Assembly (NCBI GenBank): GCA_013214245.1
Contig: JABSQE010000156.1
Location: forward strand, 1-16,989
Source: Hyphomicrobiaceae bacterium
Lineage (GTDB): Bacteria > Pseudomonadota > Alphaproteobacteria > Rhizobiales > Hyphomicrobiaceae
DNA length: 16,989 nucleotides
Direction: 5' to 3'
The translations under genes were made by a program, and so were the position numbers. Below the pieces are notes generated by a model that worked only from the letters and a program-made list of their open reading frames with translations, searched no databases and was not told where the DNA came from. Positions 1 to 7,849 of the stretch are shown piece after piece (within the stretch, counting starts at the first letter, position 1; the number at the start of each line of letters is the position of its first letter).

Positions 1-1
1 A

Positions 2-835
2 GGTATCCCTTATACTGGCATGAGAACCATGGCATCAGCGGTGTTAATGGACAAAGTCGCTACCAAACGCATATTGGCTACTACAGGTATACCGATGTTA
101 CCGTATAGAGAGTTACGTCGTCCAACGGAAGGCTTCTTAATTACAGAAACGGAATTAAGTATTCACACTAGCGATTTTCCTGGACCTTGGTGTGTTAAGC
201 CAAGTCATCTTGGAAGCAGTATAGGTGTTGCTCGGGCAGAAACTCTACAGGAGCTTGCAGATGCGCTGCTGGAAGCGTTTAAATATGATACGGCAGTTGT
301 CGTAGAGCCTTTCATAGACAACATGGTGGAATATAATATCGCAGTATCTAAAATTTTTGGTGATGTCCGCACCTCAGCAATTGAGCGACCAGAGAAAGTA
401 AATAAGTTACTTGATTTCAAACAGAAATACCTCACTAGTGGAATTGACAAAATGAGTGGTACTAAGGTGTTAGGACAGTCCGCATCTGATGGCATGCTTT
501 CTATGACACGTGAACTCAATCCACAGCTGCATAACGGTCATGAATCGGATATCCGAAAATGGGCAGAAATTGTATTTGATACAGTAGTCGGTAGCGGTGC
601 GCCCAGGATTGATTTTATTGTAGATAAAAAAACAGATGAAATCTGGCTGAACGAAGTAAATCCCTGTCCTGGCTCATTCAGCTATTTTCTATGGGAAGCT
701 TCTAATAAAAACTTTATATTATTCTCCGACTTACTGGATGCACTCATCACTGAAGCACTCAACGAATCAGCTAGAGTAAAGCAACCAGACGATCCTACAT
801 TAGTTAATGCGCGTCTATTCTCACGTAGAAGATAA
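2..835 (+). CDS. D-alanine--D-alanine ligase-like ATP-grasp enzyme (5' end outside the window)
   Basis: The reading frame is open from base 2, and the codons before the first ATG (base 20) read GIPYTG, the conserved Ddl motif. The protein therefore starts upstream of the window and this is its central and C-terminal part. Counting from the ATG at 20: ATP-grasp lysine motif VKPSHLGSSIGV (59-70), VVEPFI (94-99), E105 in EYNIAV, RIDF (196-199), and the metal-binding NEVNPCPGS (211-219, E212 and N214). Known family role: cytosolic ATP-dependent joining of two D-alanines for peptidoglycan precursors. The substrate loop is unlike classic Ddl (NTxPGFT); the PGS followed by FLWE resembles a divergent Ddl subgroup. 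Substrate specificity is therefore less certain than the fold. The gene converges on the ETF-QO gene across 64 bp. I infer that it functions, since the frame is intact to its TAA. Confidence 0.85.
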   Translation, partial: GIPYTGMRTMASAVLMDKVATKRILATTGIPMLPYRELRRPTEGFLITETELSIHTSDFPGPWCVKPSHLGSSIGVARAETLQELADALLEAFKYDTAVVVEPFIDNMVEYNIAVSKIFGDVRTSAIERPEKVNKLLDFKQKYLTSGIDKMSGTKVLGQSASDGMLSMTRELNPQLHNGHESDIRKWAEIVFDTVVGSGAPRIDFIVDKKTDEIWLNEVNPCPGSFSYFLWEASNKNFILFSDLLDALITEALNESARVKQPDDPTLVNARLFSRRR

Positions 836-899
836 ACACAATAGTTATGTTAGTTAAGCTGATCAAACGAATTTTTAAGCTTTCGATTGTTGTTTAAAA

Positions 900-2582
900 T
901 TACATTCCGGTATAATTCGGTCCACCACCACCTTCTGGACAAGTCCAATTAATATTCTGTGATGGATCTTTAATATCACAAGTTTTACAGTGCACACAGT
1001 TTTGCGCATTGATTTGTAATTTCTGTTTGCCACTAGAATCTTCTATCACTTCATAGACTTTTGCAGGGCAATAGCGTTGCGCTGGTTCAGCGTATTTAGG
1101 AATATTTTCTTCAATTGGAATTCTATCATCTTTTAGATGCAGATGAACTGGCTGATCTTCTTCGTGGTTAGTTGCTGAAAACGAAACATTAGTTAGTATA
1201 TCAAAAGTAAGGATACCATCAGCCTTTGGGTAATCAATAATGGTAGATTGAGCTGCGCGTCTCAGCGTCTCGTGATCTGAAGCTTTATGCTTTAAAGTAA
1301 AGCCTAAACCCACGCAAGGGATTATAGTGTTTAACCACATATCTGCACCACCAAGACATATACCCGCAAAAGTACCAAACTTCGTCAATAATGGCTTAAC
1401 ATTACGAACCTTTTTGAGATCCGCTGCCACAATGCCATTGCGAATATCCACCTCATAGCTAATCAATTTATCGTGCTGGCGAGCATCTCCTAGGGCTGTT
1501 AATATTGCATCCGCTGCACTAATTCCAGAGAGAATGGCATTATGACTTCCTTTTATTCTTGGAAGATTCAGCATTCCTGCTGAGCATCCTATAAGAGCAC
1601 CACCTGGAAATACGAGCTGTGGCAAGGACTGCCAGCCCCCTTCTGAGATTGCTCGTGCACCATACGAAATACGTTTACCTCCCTCAAAAGTTTCACAAAT
1701 AGCTGGATGTGTTTTAAACCTTTGGAATTCATCATATGGTGATATATATGGGTCGGTATAATCTAAATGTACAACAAAACCAACAGATACCAAGTCATCA
1801 CCGTAGTGATACAGAAATGATCCACCACCCGTTCCGTTTTTCAATGGCCAACCAAAACTATGTTGCACCAATCCTGGCTTATGTTTCTCAGGCGAAACTT
1901 GCCAAAGTTCTTTTAGACCTATACCATATTTCTGAGGTTCTGCGTTGTGATCGAGTGCAAATTTACGAATGACTTCTTTGGATAAAGAGCCCCGTGCGCC
2001 CTCAGCTAAGAGCACATACTTCGCACGCAACTCTATCCCTCGCTCAAAAGTATCCTTTGGTGAGCCATCTCGACCAATTCCCATATCACCTATGGCAACA
2101 CCTACAACAGTGCCGAAAGAATCGTAGAGCAATTCGCTAGCAGCAAAACCTGGAAAAATCTGAACCCCAAGGGCTTCAGCCTGTTCACCAAGCCAGCGCA
2201 CCACATCACCTAGGCTAACGATATAATTTCCATGATTATTCATTAGTGGAGGCATAAGAAAGTTAGGTAGCGTTATGTCGCCGGCAGGTCCCAGGTACAA
2301 AAAAGTATCTCTCTTAACCTCTGTCTTTATTGGAGCACCTCTTTGCTTCCAGTCAGGGAAAAGTTCGCATAATCCGATCGGGTCGAGTACGGCGCCGGAT
2401 AGGATGTGCGCCCCAATCTCTGAGCCTTTATCCAAAACAACTACTGACAGCTCTTTGTCAGCACGACTGGCGATCTGCATAAGTCTGATACTTGCGGAAA
2501 GACCTGCTGGGCCAGCCCCTACGATGACAACATCACACTCCATTACCTCGCGTTTTTGCGAAACAGCACCATTCTTAAGCAT
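900..2582 (-). CDS. Electron transfer flavoprotein-ubiquinone oxidoreductase (ETF-QO)
   Basis: Passes electrons from reduced ETF to ubiquinone at the membrane surface, coupling acyl-CoA and amino-acid dehydrogenases to respiration. From the start at 2582 (560 aa, the usual bacterial size) there is an FAD-binding dinucleotide fold with GAGPAG at 22-27 and a C-terminal [4Fe-4S] ferredoxin-like domain with C505 (YCPA), C529, C532 and C535 (NCVHCKTC), followed by WTCPEGGGGP and NYTGM. All four expected cluster cysteines are present. An upstream in-frame ATG at 2615 would add 11 residues. I prefer 2582 because AGGAA precedes it at about 10 nt and a promoter-like element places the transcription start at about 2613-2616, on top of the upstream ATG. 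The gene is divergent from the uracil-DNA glycosylase gene. The gene is intact. Confidence 0.95.
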   Translation of the reverse strand: MLKNGAVSQKREVMECDVVIVGAGPAGLSASIRLMQIASRADKELSVVVLDKGSEIGAHILSGAVLDPIGLCELFPDWKQRGAPIKTEVKRDTFLYLGPAGDITLPNFLMPPLMNNHGNYIVSLGDVVRWLGEQAEALGVQIFPGFAASELLYDSFGTVVGVAIGDMGIGRDGSPKDTFERGIELRAKYVLLAEGARGSLSKEVIRKFALDHNAEPQKYGIGLKELWQVSPEKHKPGLVQHSFGWPLKNGTGGGSFLYHYGDDLVSVGFVVHLDYTDPYISPYDEFQRFKTHPAICETFEGGKRISYGARAISEGGWQSLPQLVFPGGALIGCSAGMLNLPRIKGSHNAILSGISAADAILTALGDARQHDKLISYEVDIRNGIVAADLKKVRNVKPLLTKFGTFAGICLGGADMWLNTIIPCVGLGFTLKHKASDHETLRRAAQSTIIDYPKADGILTFDILTNVSFSATNHEEDQPVHLHLKDDRIPIEENIPKYAEPAQRYCPAKVYEVIEDSSGKQKLQINAQNCVHCKTCDIKDPSQNINWTCPEGGGGPNYTGM

Positions 2583-2619
2583 TGAGAGATAATTCCTATA
2601 CTTTTTGCTAATCATTACT

Positions 2620-2650
2620 TTTATAAATGCCTCTGACTACGGATCGTCAA
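2620..2650 (-). promoter_or_regulatory. Putative sigma-70 promoter for the ETF-QO gene
   Basis: On the minus strand, TTGACG (2650-2645) matches the -35 consensus at five of six bases. It is followed by TTTATA (2627-2622, 17-bp spacer) or TATAAA (2625-2620, 19-bp spacer) as the -10. Transcription would begin around 2613-2616, overlapping the upstream candidate ATG, which favours translation from 2582. Sequence match only. Confidence 0.45.
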
Positions 2651-2789
2651 GAGGACGGTGTCTCAGATATGTGCCTAAATGAGTGTCCAGATTGACATCT
2701 AGAAAAATGTACTATGTCCTCAAGATAATTAACTTCAAACAAATATTAATTTGAGATATTAAAATATTTGAGTAGGCGTATGGGAAACA

Positions 2790-2838
2790 CATATCTTGTT
2801 ATCTTATGAGTTTCACAATACTCAGGTAATAAGATATG
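2790..2838. repeat. Imperfect inverted repeat in the glycosylase leader
   Basis: CATATCTT (2790-2797) pairs with AAGATATG (2831-2838). Pairing continues inward through GTTATC (2798-2803, including two G-U pairs) and, after a small asymmetric loop, GAG (2808-2810) with CTC (2821-2823), leaving a 10-nt apical loop. That gives about 17 pairs. It lies 34 bp upstream of the uracil-DNA glycosylase ATG and about 175 bp from the divergent ETF-QO start. It could be an operator or an mRNA leader hairpin; no T-run follows, so it does not look like a terminator. A TTGACA at 2692-2697 points towards the glycosylase gene but has only a poor -10 partner. Confidence 0.5.
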
Positions 2839-2872
2839 GAGAAGTCTGAAGGTAAATGGTTATATCCTATTC

Positions 2873-3727
2873 ATGAGCAATTCATATTTCGAAGATAGTA
2901 AAAAAAATAGCGTGCTTCTTGCTACACTAAAATGGTATGCCGCTATGGGTGTTGATACAGCACAAGATGCTGAAGCGATTGACTGGCTGGGACGCGGGGA
3001 CAACCCTCCATTATCCGTGAGTAAATTTGTAAAAAACATAGTGATAAGTGATCATAATATTAAAACACCTAGTTTTTTTTCCAAAAAATCTAGTAGCAGC
3101 CATCTCTCAGCAGATTCACACTCAAATAATGATAAAGTTGTAGACTTACAAGTGCCTTCTTTTGATGCGCAAACTCTACAAACACTGCAGCATGCGCTTA
3201 TGCAATTCGATGGTTGCGGACTAAAGCTAACAGCTACGAGACTCTGTTTTTCTAGGGGTACTAATAATGCTCGCGTTATGGTAATAGGAGAAGCTCCTGG
3301 TCGAGATGAAGACCTTTCTGGGCAACCCTTTGTTGGCCGCGCGGGCCAGCTATTAGATAAAATGCTTAATGCTATTGATCTTGATGAAAACACTGTTTAT
3401 TACACCAACATAGTGTATTGGCGTCCACCTGGTAATCGCACACCTACAAGTCAAGAAATACTTGCATGCCGCCCATTTCTTGAGCGCCAAATTGATCTAG
3501 TAGCACCAGATGTAATCTTAGCCGCTGGTGGTCTTGCGGCAAAAGAAATACTTCGAACATCGGATGGCATAATGAAATTACGAGGTAAATGGGGCACGTA
3601 TTCAACCTCAAACGGCTCTACAGTTAGGGTTATGCCAACACTTCATCCAGCTTATCTACTGCGAACTCCCGCATCTAAGCTACTAGCGTGGCGTGACCTG
3701 ATGGCTTTAAAAGAAGTAATTTCATAG
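2873..3727 (+). CDS. Uracil-DNA glycosylase, family-4-like
   Basis: Removes uracil from DNA as the first step of base-excision repair. The 284-aa protein has a non-conserved, serine-rich N-terminal region (about 1-100) and then the catalytic domain: motif A GEAPGRDEDLSGQPFVG (139-155), TNIVYWRPPGNR (178-189) and motif B HPAYLLR (258-264). Family-4 enzymes normally bind a 4Fe-4S cluster through four cysteines. Here only C115 (DGCGLK) and C199 (LACRPF) sit at plausible ligand positions, and tryptophan occupies the RPPGNR-proximal position, so the cluster may be altered or lost. C125 is an extra cysteine of unknown role. The ATG is the first after an in-frame TGA; no strong Shine-Dalgarno is visible close to it. 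The N-terminal part contains an A8 run (2900-2907) and a T8 run (3073-3080). Divergent from ETF-QO, an arrangement I recall from other alphaproteobacteria. Confidence 0.93.
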   Translation: MSNSYFEDSKKNSVLLATLKWYAAMGVDTAQDAEAIDWLGRGDNPPLSVSKFVKNIVISDHNIKTPSFFSKKSSSSHLSADSHSNNDKVVDLQVPSFDAQTLQTLQHALMQFDGCGLKLTATRLCFSRGTNNARVMVIGEAPGRDEDLSGQPFVGRAGQLLDKMLNAIDLDENTVYYTNIVYWRPPGNRTPTSQEILACRPFLERQIDLVAPDVILAAGGLAAKEILRTSDGIMKLRGKWGTYSTSNGSTVRVMPTLHPAYLLRTPASKLLAWRDLMALKEVIS

Positions 3728-4262
3728 TGAAGCGTAAAAAATCAAATAGACCCCACTTTAAGTACGTAAACTATGCCTGATTAATCCAGAGGATAAAATG
3801 TTTAATACTTAATATATATATATATATCATTCAACCGCATGTATTTGCTTAGAACACATTATAGTCCGGATTGATATTTACATAACTTTTTTGTTGTTGC
3901 GTTCGTTGACGAATTAATCATGAACGGTAATTTTAATTTCGATTGATTCATTAGTCTATGATACGATGCAGGTTATTAAATAAATATGTGAAACCACTGT
4001 GCGATAAAATAGTTACTTAATAAATGAATGGCGATGTGCATCAGAGCTAGATTTTGAAAGTAATGGCTGCGTGAAGACAAAGATGTAACCTAGGTGAGTA
4101 ATATGTATAGTCATTTTCACAAACTTACATCTGCAAATATGTTATGACCAGATTGTTACTTTTTAATGATTTGAGCAACTAAAAAACCATAGTTTCAAGA
4201 ACTTGTATGTATGTATACCCACGAATAAGTTTCTTAGCTCTAAATATTAAATTAATTTTTTC
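3728..4262. other. Gene-free stretch after the glycosylase gene
   Basis: I see no coding frame with recognisable similarity and no strong terminator. The only clear structure is an (AT)8 dinucleotide run at 3812-3827. Composition is more AT-rich than the flanking genes, as expected of decayed or non-coding DNA. Confidence 0.6.
3812..3827. repeat. (AT)8 dinucleotide repeat
   Basis: Eight uninterrupted AT units lie about 85 bp downstream of the glycosylase stop codon. It is a simple sequence tract, self-complementary and prone to slippage, with no adjacent gene whose expression it obviously controls. Confidence 0.9.
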
Positions 4263-4292
4263 TTGACTTTACAATATATCTGACCCTATCTT
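4263..4292 (+). promoter_or_regulatory. Putative sigma-70 promoter of tRNA-Met
   Basis: TTGACT (4263-4268) and TATCTT (4287-4292) are separated by 18 bp, and the -10 lies 10 bp upstream of the mature tRNA 5' end at 4303. Spacing and position are right for a short-leader tRNA promoter. Confidence 0.6.
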
Positions 4293-4302
4293 ACAAGTAA
4301 AG

Positions 4303-4379
4303 GGCGGAGTAGCTCAGGCGGTTAGAGCAGCGGAATCATAATCCGCGTGTCGGGGGTTCAAGTCCCTCCTCCGCTACCA
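4303..4379 (+). tRNA. tRNA-Met (anticodon CAT), probably elongator
   Basis: A full cloverleaf can be folded. The acceptor stem is GGCGGAG (4303-4309) with CTCCGCT (4369-4375), the first pair being G-U. The D-arm carries AGCTCAG and GGTTAGAGC. The anticodon stem is GCGGA/TCCGC (4330-4334 with 4342-4346) around loop ATCATAA, so the anticodon CAT is at 4337-4339. The T-arm is GGGGG with CCCTC around TTCAAGT. A73 and an encoded CCA close the gene (77 nt). CAT can be initiator Met, elongator Met or lysidine-modified Ile2. The paired first base pair argues against initiator, and the overall sequence resembles alphaproteobacterial elongator tRNA-Met as I remember it. Ile2 remains possible. Confidence 0.93.
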
Positions 4380-4788
4380 ATACGCTTGTAAAATATTCTT
4401 TCAATAACGTAATGGTGCAATACTCTAACGTATCTTGTTTACACAAAAGATTGTTTTCAATCGTGTGCTTTTTTTTCAAAAGCAAAGATTACTTCGCTAA
4501 TGATATGACCATATACTAATTAGACCCAATTAAAAATTGATAGTTTCTTTGTCATCTACATTTGCATGTTTACGTTTTACATCATTACCAATAAAAGATG
4601 TATTTCTTAGCTAACCTATTCAAATATTTCGGTGGATTTCGACGGATATACTTCGACTATATGTTATTATATACTGTTAAGCTCGTGGAATTTGTATAAC
4701 AAAGTATTGCTATTTTAAAAATTAAGACGCTTGCACCCTTTGGGTCTTTAACTTCTCTCTAATTCACCAACATAACATTTTAAATAAC
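4380..4788. other. Spacer between the two tRNA genes
   Basis: No protein gene is supported here. It contains a terminator-like hairpin for tRNA-Met (4441-4476) and, at its end, the promoter-like elements of tRNA-Arg. I see nothing else interpretable. Confidence 0.6.
4441..4476 (+). terminator. Rho-independent terminator after tRNA-Met
   Basis: GATTG (4449-4453) pairs with CAATC (4458-4462) around a TTTT loop. ACAC (4441-4444) can pair with GTGT (4463-4466) across an AAAA bulge. A run of eight T follows (4469-4476). It lies about 60 nt past the tRNA 3' end in the same direction. Confidence 0.55.
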
Positions 4789-4817
4789 TAGACACACTGA
4801 TAAGGGCATGTTATTTA
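4789..4817 (+). promoter_or_regulatory. Putative promoter of tRNA-Arg
   Basis: TAGACA (4789-4794) and TATTTA (4812-4817) are separated by 17 bp, with the -10 ending 19 bp before the mature tRNA. Position and spacing fit; the match to consensus is moderate. Confidence 0.45.
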
Positions 4818-4836
4818 TCTAAAATAATTTAAAAAA

Positions 4837-4913
4837 GCACCGGTAGCTCAGCTGGATAGAGTACCAGACTACGAATCTGGGGGTCGGGAGTTCGAATCTT
4901 CCCCGGTGCGCCA
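4837..4913 (+). tRNA. tRNA-Arg (anticodon ACG)
   Basis: The cloverleaf has acceptor GCACCGG (4837-4843) with CCGGTGC (4903-4909), a D-arm with AGCTCAGCTGGATAGAG, anticodon stem CCAGA/TCTGG around CTACGAA with ACG at 4871-4873, T-arm GGGAG/CTTCC around TTCGAAT, discriminator G73 and an encoded CCA. A34 is expected to be deaminated to inosine by TadA so that one tRNA reads CGU, CGC and CGA. The D-loop A20-type position used by ArgRS is present. I see no clear terminator downstream. Confidence 0.96.
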
Positions 4914-6644
4914 CAGTTTGGATGTCAAATGCACAACGTTTACATTTCTAAATGATACTTATATTCTATAGCTTGGAAAAATTTTTAAATATATTTTCTT
5001 AGATTACATTTTGCAACATTCTCCCAATCCCTTTTCTAATCATGCGCTTCAGCTTTTCGCCTTCTTTCAATACCACTTATGCCATCTCTGCTAAAAATTG
5101 TTAGTTAGCCTTATTTAAATCTAATTTTTACATTAATAGTTTATACAGTGCGGTACTTTATTTTCATTTTGCTTTAGTAACTATTAATGTATTAGAGTAA
5201 GAGAATTTAGATTGTCTCATTAGTCAATACATTCACATTTTATAGATATCTTTGTCCATGAAGCCTTAATGGTGTAATGCTTTTAGTTACGATACAGACT
5301 TTTGCTATCGTTCCTAAAGTCTTGGATAAGTATTACAGACCAAGTCTAAGCCTGCGCACATATCGAAGCCGAATTGTTGTACTTATGTATATTGTAAGAT
5401 AACAGAACAGATGTTTCATATGATCATATTTCCTGCTAGCTATAACTAGTCTGAATTGCTTAGACCATTAAGCAGGTTCCGTTTTTGAATTTGCCAGTGT
5501 GTTACAGATCTTTCTGGCCTTGCGACAGAGCTTAAAACCTAGCGAACCGAATGTCAGACTGAAAAAAAATTCCACCTGCAATAATCACAAATACAGAGCT
5601 AGATGGTACAAAAAGTGAGTAATAGGGAATCAATAGTCCAATCCACAAACTTATCAAGGCTAATAAGATTGTTAGTTCGAGATTAGAAGATAACTGTTAA
5701 TCCCAAATATTGCGCTGCTGTAACTATAGAATCATAGGATCAACATCTTGGTTGGTGTTAGAATCCTTATGAGTAAGCCGAATTGAGCTTTGCCATCACT
5801 TAATAAAAGAGCTTTGGTACAAAGCTCTGGAAGCATGAGAAGAATATGCATCATTAAACTTATTCAATCTTCGGAAGCTCACATCGAATTCCGCACGTTG
5901 TCCCAATTGTGTAATTGTATTTTTTCTCTAGGCTAACAAAAAAATCCGCTCGTAAGAAGAATCACATAAATTATATTCTTGAGCAGTATCAATTTATCGG
6001 CACTGTAGTAACCGGCGATAGCGAGTATGTCGCCTGGCTGAATCTTAAATTATATAGACGAAATAAATAGCTGTTCTGTATATCCAAAGGATATACTTAA
6101 AGCTTCGAAAAACTTGAGTATGGTCTGGGACTGATAGTTAAATTTAAGAAACATAAGTAAACGAATAAAACTATCGCAAAAATCAGTACCCAAATGCAAA
6201 CACACATCTTTATAACTATTAAAGAGCTTTTAAAGCAATGATCGTTGTAAAGTTATCATTTCTGAAGCAATACAACAAATTATTGACCTTTACAAGCTTT
6301 ACTCCTCAAGTGATTACATGCCATTTACTTATGATACTAAATTTAGCTGGCAAGTGTTACTGGCTTGCATTTACTGCTATCAGTTCGCCTCTATGTTTCA
6401 GTATGATAAGCTAAAACTGAGCAGGCTAAAACTTTAAGTTGCGGGTTTAGTTCTGTATTTTTTACACTTAGGTATAGCGTAAAGAAATCTAACTTAGCGT
6501 AGTTTAATTATTAAGAGCACACGTTTTTGACCTAACTTAATCACTAAAACATAGCAAAAAGTACTTTCTTATATTTGATCATTTTTTTATCTGAGTATAA
6601 CAGAGCGTTTGTAGAATCCACTACAAGCCAGCTTTAACTTTTCT
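4914..6644. other. 1.7-kb stretch without a recognisable gene
   Basis: Six-frame reading shows only short interrupted frames. One 51-codon open frame (5915-6070, plus) and a few short minus-strand runs near 5000-5110 read like protein but match nothing I know, and such lengths are expected by chance. There is a short direct repeat GCTAAAACT at 6410-6418 and 6425-6433. The stretch may be a graveyard of one or more decayed genes. Confidence 0.5.
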
Positions 6645-7556
6645 TCAATTATCTTCGCACACCACTGACTTGCTGGTCACAAGCCTTATTAACTTATCGC
6701 GAAACGCTGATTTATATGGTGTAGCTGCAGCTAGTATCTCACTTGCTTTATGAAAGTGTAGTCCACCAAAATTTTCCAGTGTAATTTCAAGATACAAGTC
6801 TGGTCGACTTTTTCGCAACCTTTCCCTAATGATTGTCTTCTGGAGAATGAGTAGAGACTGTGTAAGAGTTGAAATCATTGAAGGACGCGAGCTTTCTATG
6901 ATGTTGCGTGAACCGCCGCTCACATCAATAGCGATAACAAGATCCATATTGCTAGGTAGCGTTAAGTATGGCAGCGGATCAACAATACCACCATCCACGC
7001 ATGGTTCACCATTGACATTTACAGGTGAAAACAGACCAGGAATAGCTATACTTGCAGCCACAGCTCGATGCAAATTACCACTATCAAAAACCTGTGGTTC
7101 ACGTGCCAAGAGATTCGTTGCCACTATTTTTATTGGAATTTTTAGCTCCTCGAAAGTTGTTGGTACCTGCTTAGGAAGAATAAGATCAAGCAGAGCAACT
7201 GAGTCAAGAAGAGCTGATCGCATAGGAAAAATGCTGAAAATCTTCTGAAATCGCGGTTTAGGTGAAAAGAAAAACTGAATTATTGAGTCAAATTTCGTTG
7301 TCAGCGTCTCCTCTGCAATAGAGCGAATGCGAGAGGCAGGTAGACCTGACGAATAACCCGCACCCAGCAGTGCACCAATTGATGTTCCTGTAATAGCGCT
7401 TGGACGCAAACCAATTTCGTCAAATACCTCAAGAATCAAGATATGGGCTAATCCACGTGCCCCCCCTCCTCCGAGACACAATCCAATTCGGGGAAATTCT
7501 ATTTGTTTTTGCATTAATTTACTCGTCTTGAGCACGGCTGGTAGCTTCCGCGGCAT
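6645..7556 (-). CDS. Patatin-like phospholipase (RssA/YchK type)
   Basis: A predicted serine hydrolase acting on phospholipids or other acyl esters. With the start at 7556 (303 aa), the protein shows oxyanion-loop GGGGARG (29-35), nucleophile elbow GTSIG (57-61, S59) and the catalytic DGG (188-190, D188). The Ser-Asp dyad is complete, and the order and spacing fit bacterial single-domain patatins of about 300 aa. The open frame extends to an ATG at 7691, but 7556 has the best ribosome-binding site (GAGGGTG, about 5 nt upstream), and the extra 45 residues look unlike family N-termini. An alternative start at 7514 would begin closer to the domain. No signal peptide is evident, so it is probably cytoplasmic. 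Divergent from the helicase gene. The physiological substrate is unknown. Confidence 0.92.
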   Translation of the reverse strand: MPRKLPAVLKTSKLMQKQIEFPRIGLCLGGGGARGLAHILILEVFDEIGLRPSAITGTSIGALLGAGYSSGLPASRIRSIAEETLTTKFDSIIQFFFSPKPRFQKIFSIFPMRSALLDSVALLDLILPKQVPTTFEELKIPIKIVATNLLAREPQVFDSGNLHRAVAASIAIPGLFSPVNVNGEPCVDGGIVDPLPYLTLPSNMDLVIAIDVSGGSRNIIESSRPSMISTLTQSLLILQKTIIRERLRKSRPDLYLEITLENFGGLHFHKASEILAAATPYKSAFRDKLIRLVTSKSVVCEDN

Positions 7557-7762
7557 ATAAACACCCTCAGCGCTATTTTTTTGTAATACGAACATTGTGC
7601 AAATATGCAGTCTATTCGATAAGAGAACATTTGAGCCAATTAAACTGCAATCCCTAATACTCAGTAAATTTATCGGTCCCACTGACAACATTTCACACTA
7701 AATAGCTAATCCGATCACCGTGGTACCAAAGCAATTGATAAAATTATATTTGTTTTAAGCAC

Positions 7763-7768
7763 TATAAT
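7763..7768 (+). promoter_or_regulatory. Possible -10 element for the helicase-pdeM unit
   Basis: A perfect TATAAT at 7763-7768 lies 81 bp upstream of the helicase ATG. The nearest -35-like TTGATA (7735-7740) is 22 bp away, too far for standard sigma-70 spacing, so this is tentative. The 293-bp gap from 7557 to 7849 must also hold the patatin promoter, which I cannot place. Confidence 0.3.
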
Positions 7769-7800
7769 TCAAAGCAGCCTTTCTCCGACTCAGTAAATAT

Positions 7801-7816
7801 TTGCAAATAATTGCAA
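7801..7816. repeat. TTGCAA-N4-TTGCAA operator-like repeat
   Basis: Two copies of the self-complementary hexamer TTGCAA are spaced 10 bp start to start, one helical turn, 33 bp upstream of the helicase ATG and downstream of the TATAAT. The pair is both a direct and an inverted repeat. It does not match the alphaproteobacterial LexA box GTTC-N7-GTTC. Confidence 0.35.
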
Positions 7817-7849
7817 TAAATTTTTACAGAATAAGAAAGAAAACATAAC

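Noticed and set aside
3812..3827. (AT)8 tract as a cruciform or regulatory element
   Set aside because: Simple repeat in AT-rich spacer, not positioned near a start codon or promoter.
5000..5110. Minus-strand run KEGEKLKRMIRKGIG that looks like a protein C-terminus
   Set aside because: Interrupted by stops within about 20 codons upstream and not recognisable; kept only as a hint of decay.
5915..6070. 51-codon open frame reading like a protein fragment (FIGTVVTGDSEYVAWLNL)
   Set aside because: No recognisable family, no proper start, and open frames of this length are expected a few times by chance in a stretch this long.
6608..6625. TTGTAG/CTACAA hairpin as terminator of the patatin gene
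   Set aside because: Six-pair stem without a T-run on the minus strand.
7557..7691. 45-residue N-terminal extension of the patatin protein
   Set aside because: No ribosome-binding site at 7691 and no similarity to family N-termini; GAGGGTG supports 7556.
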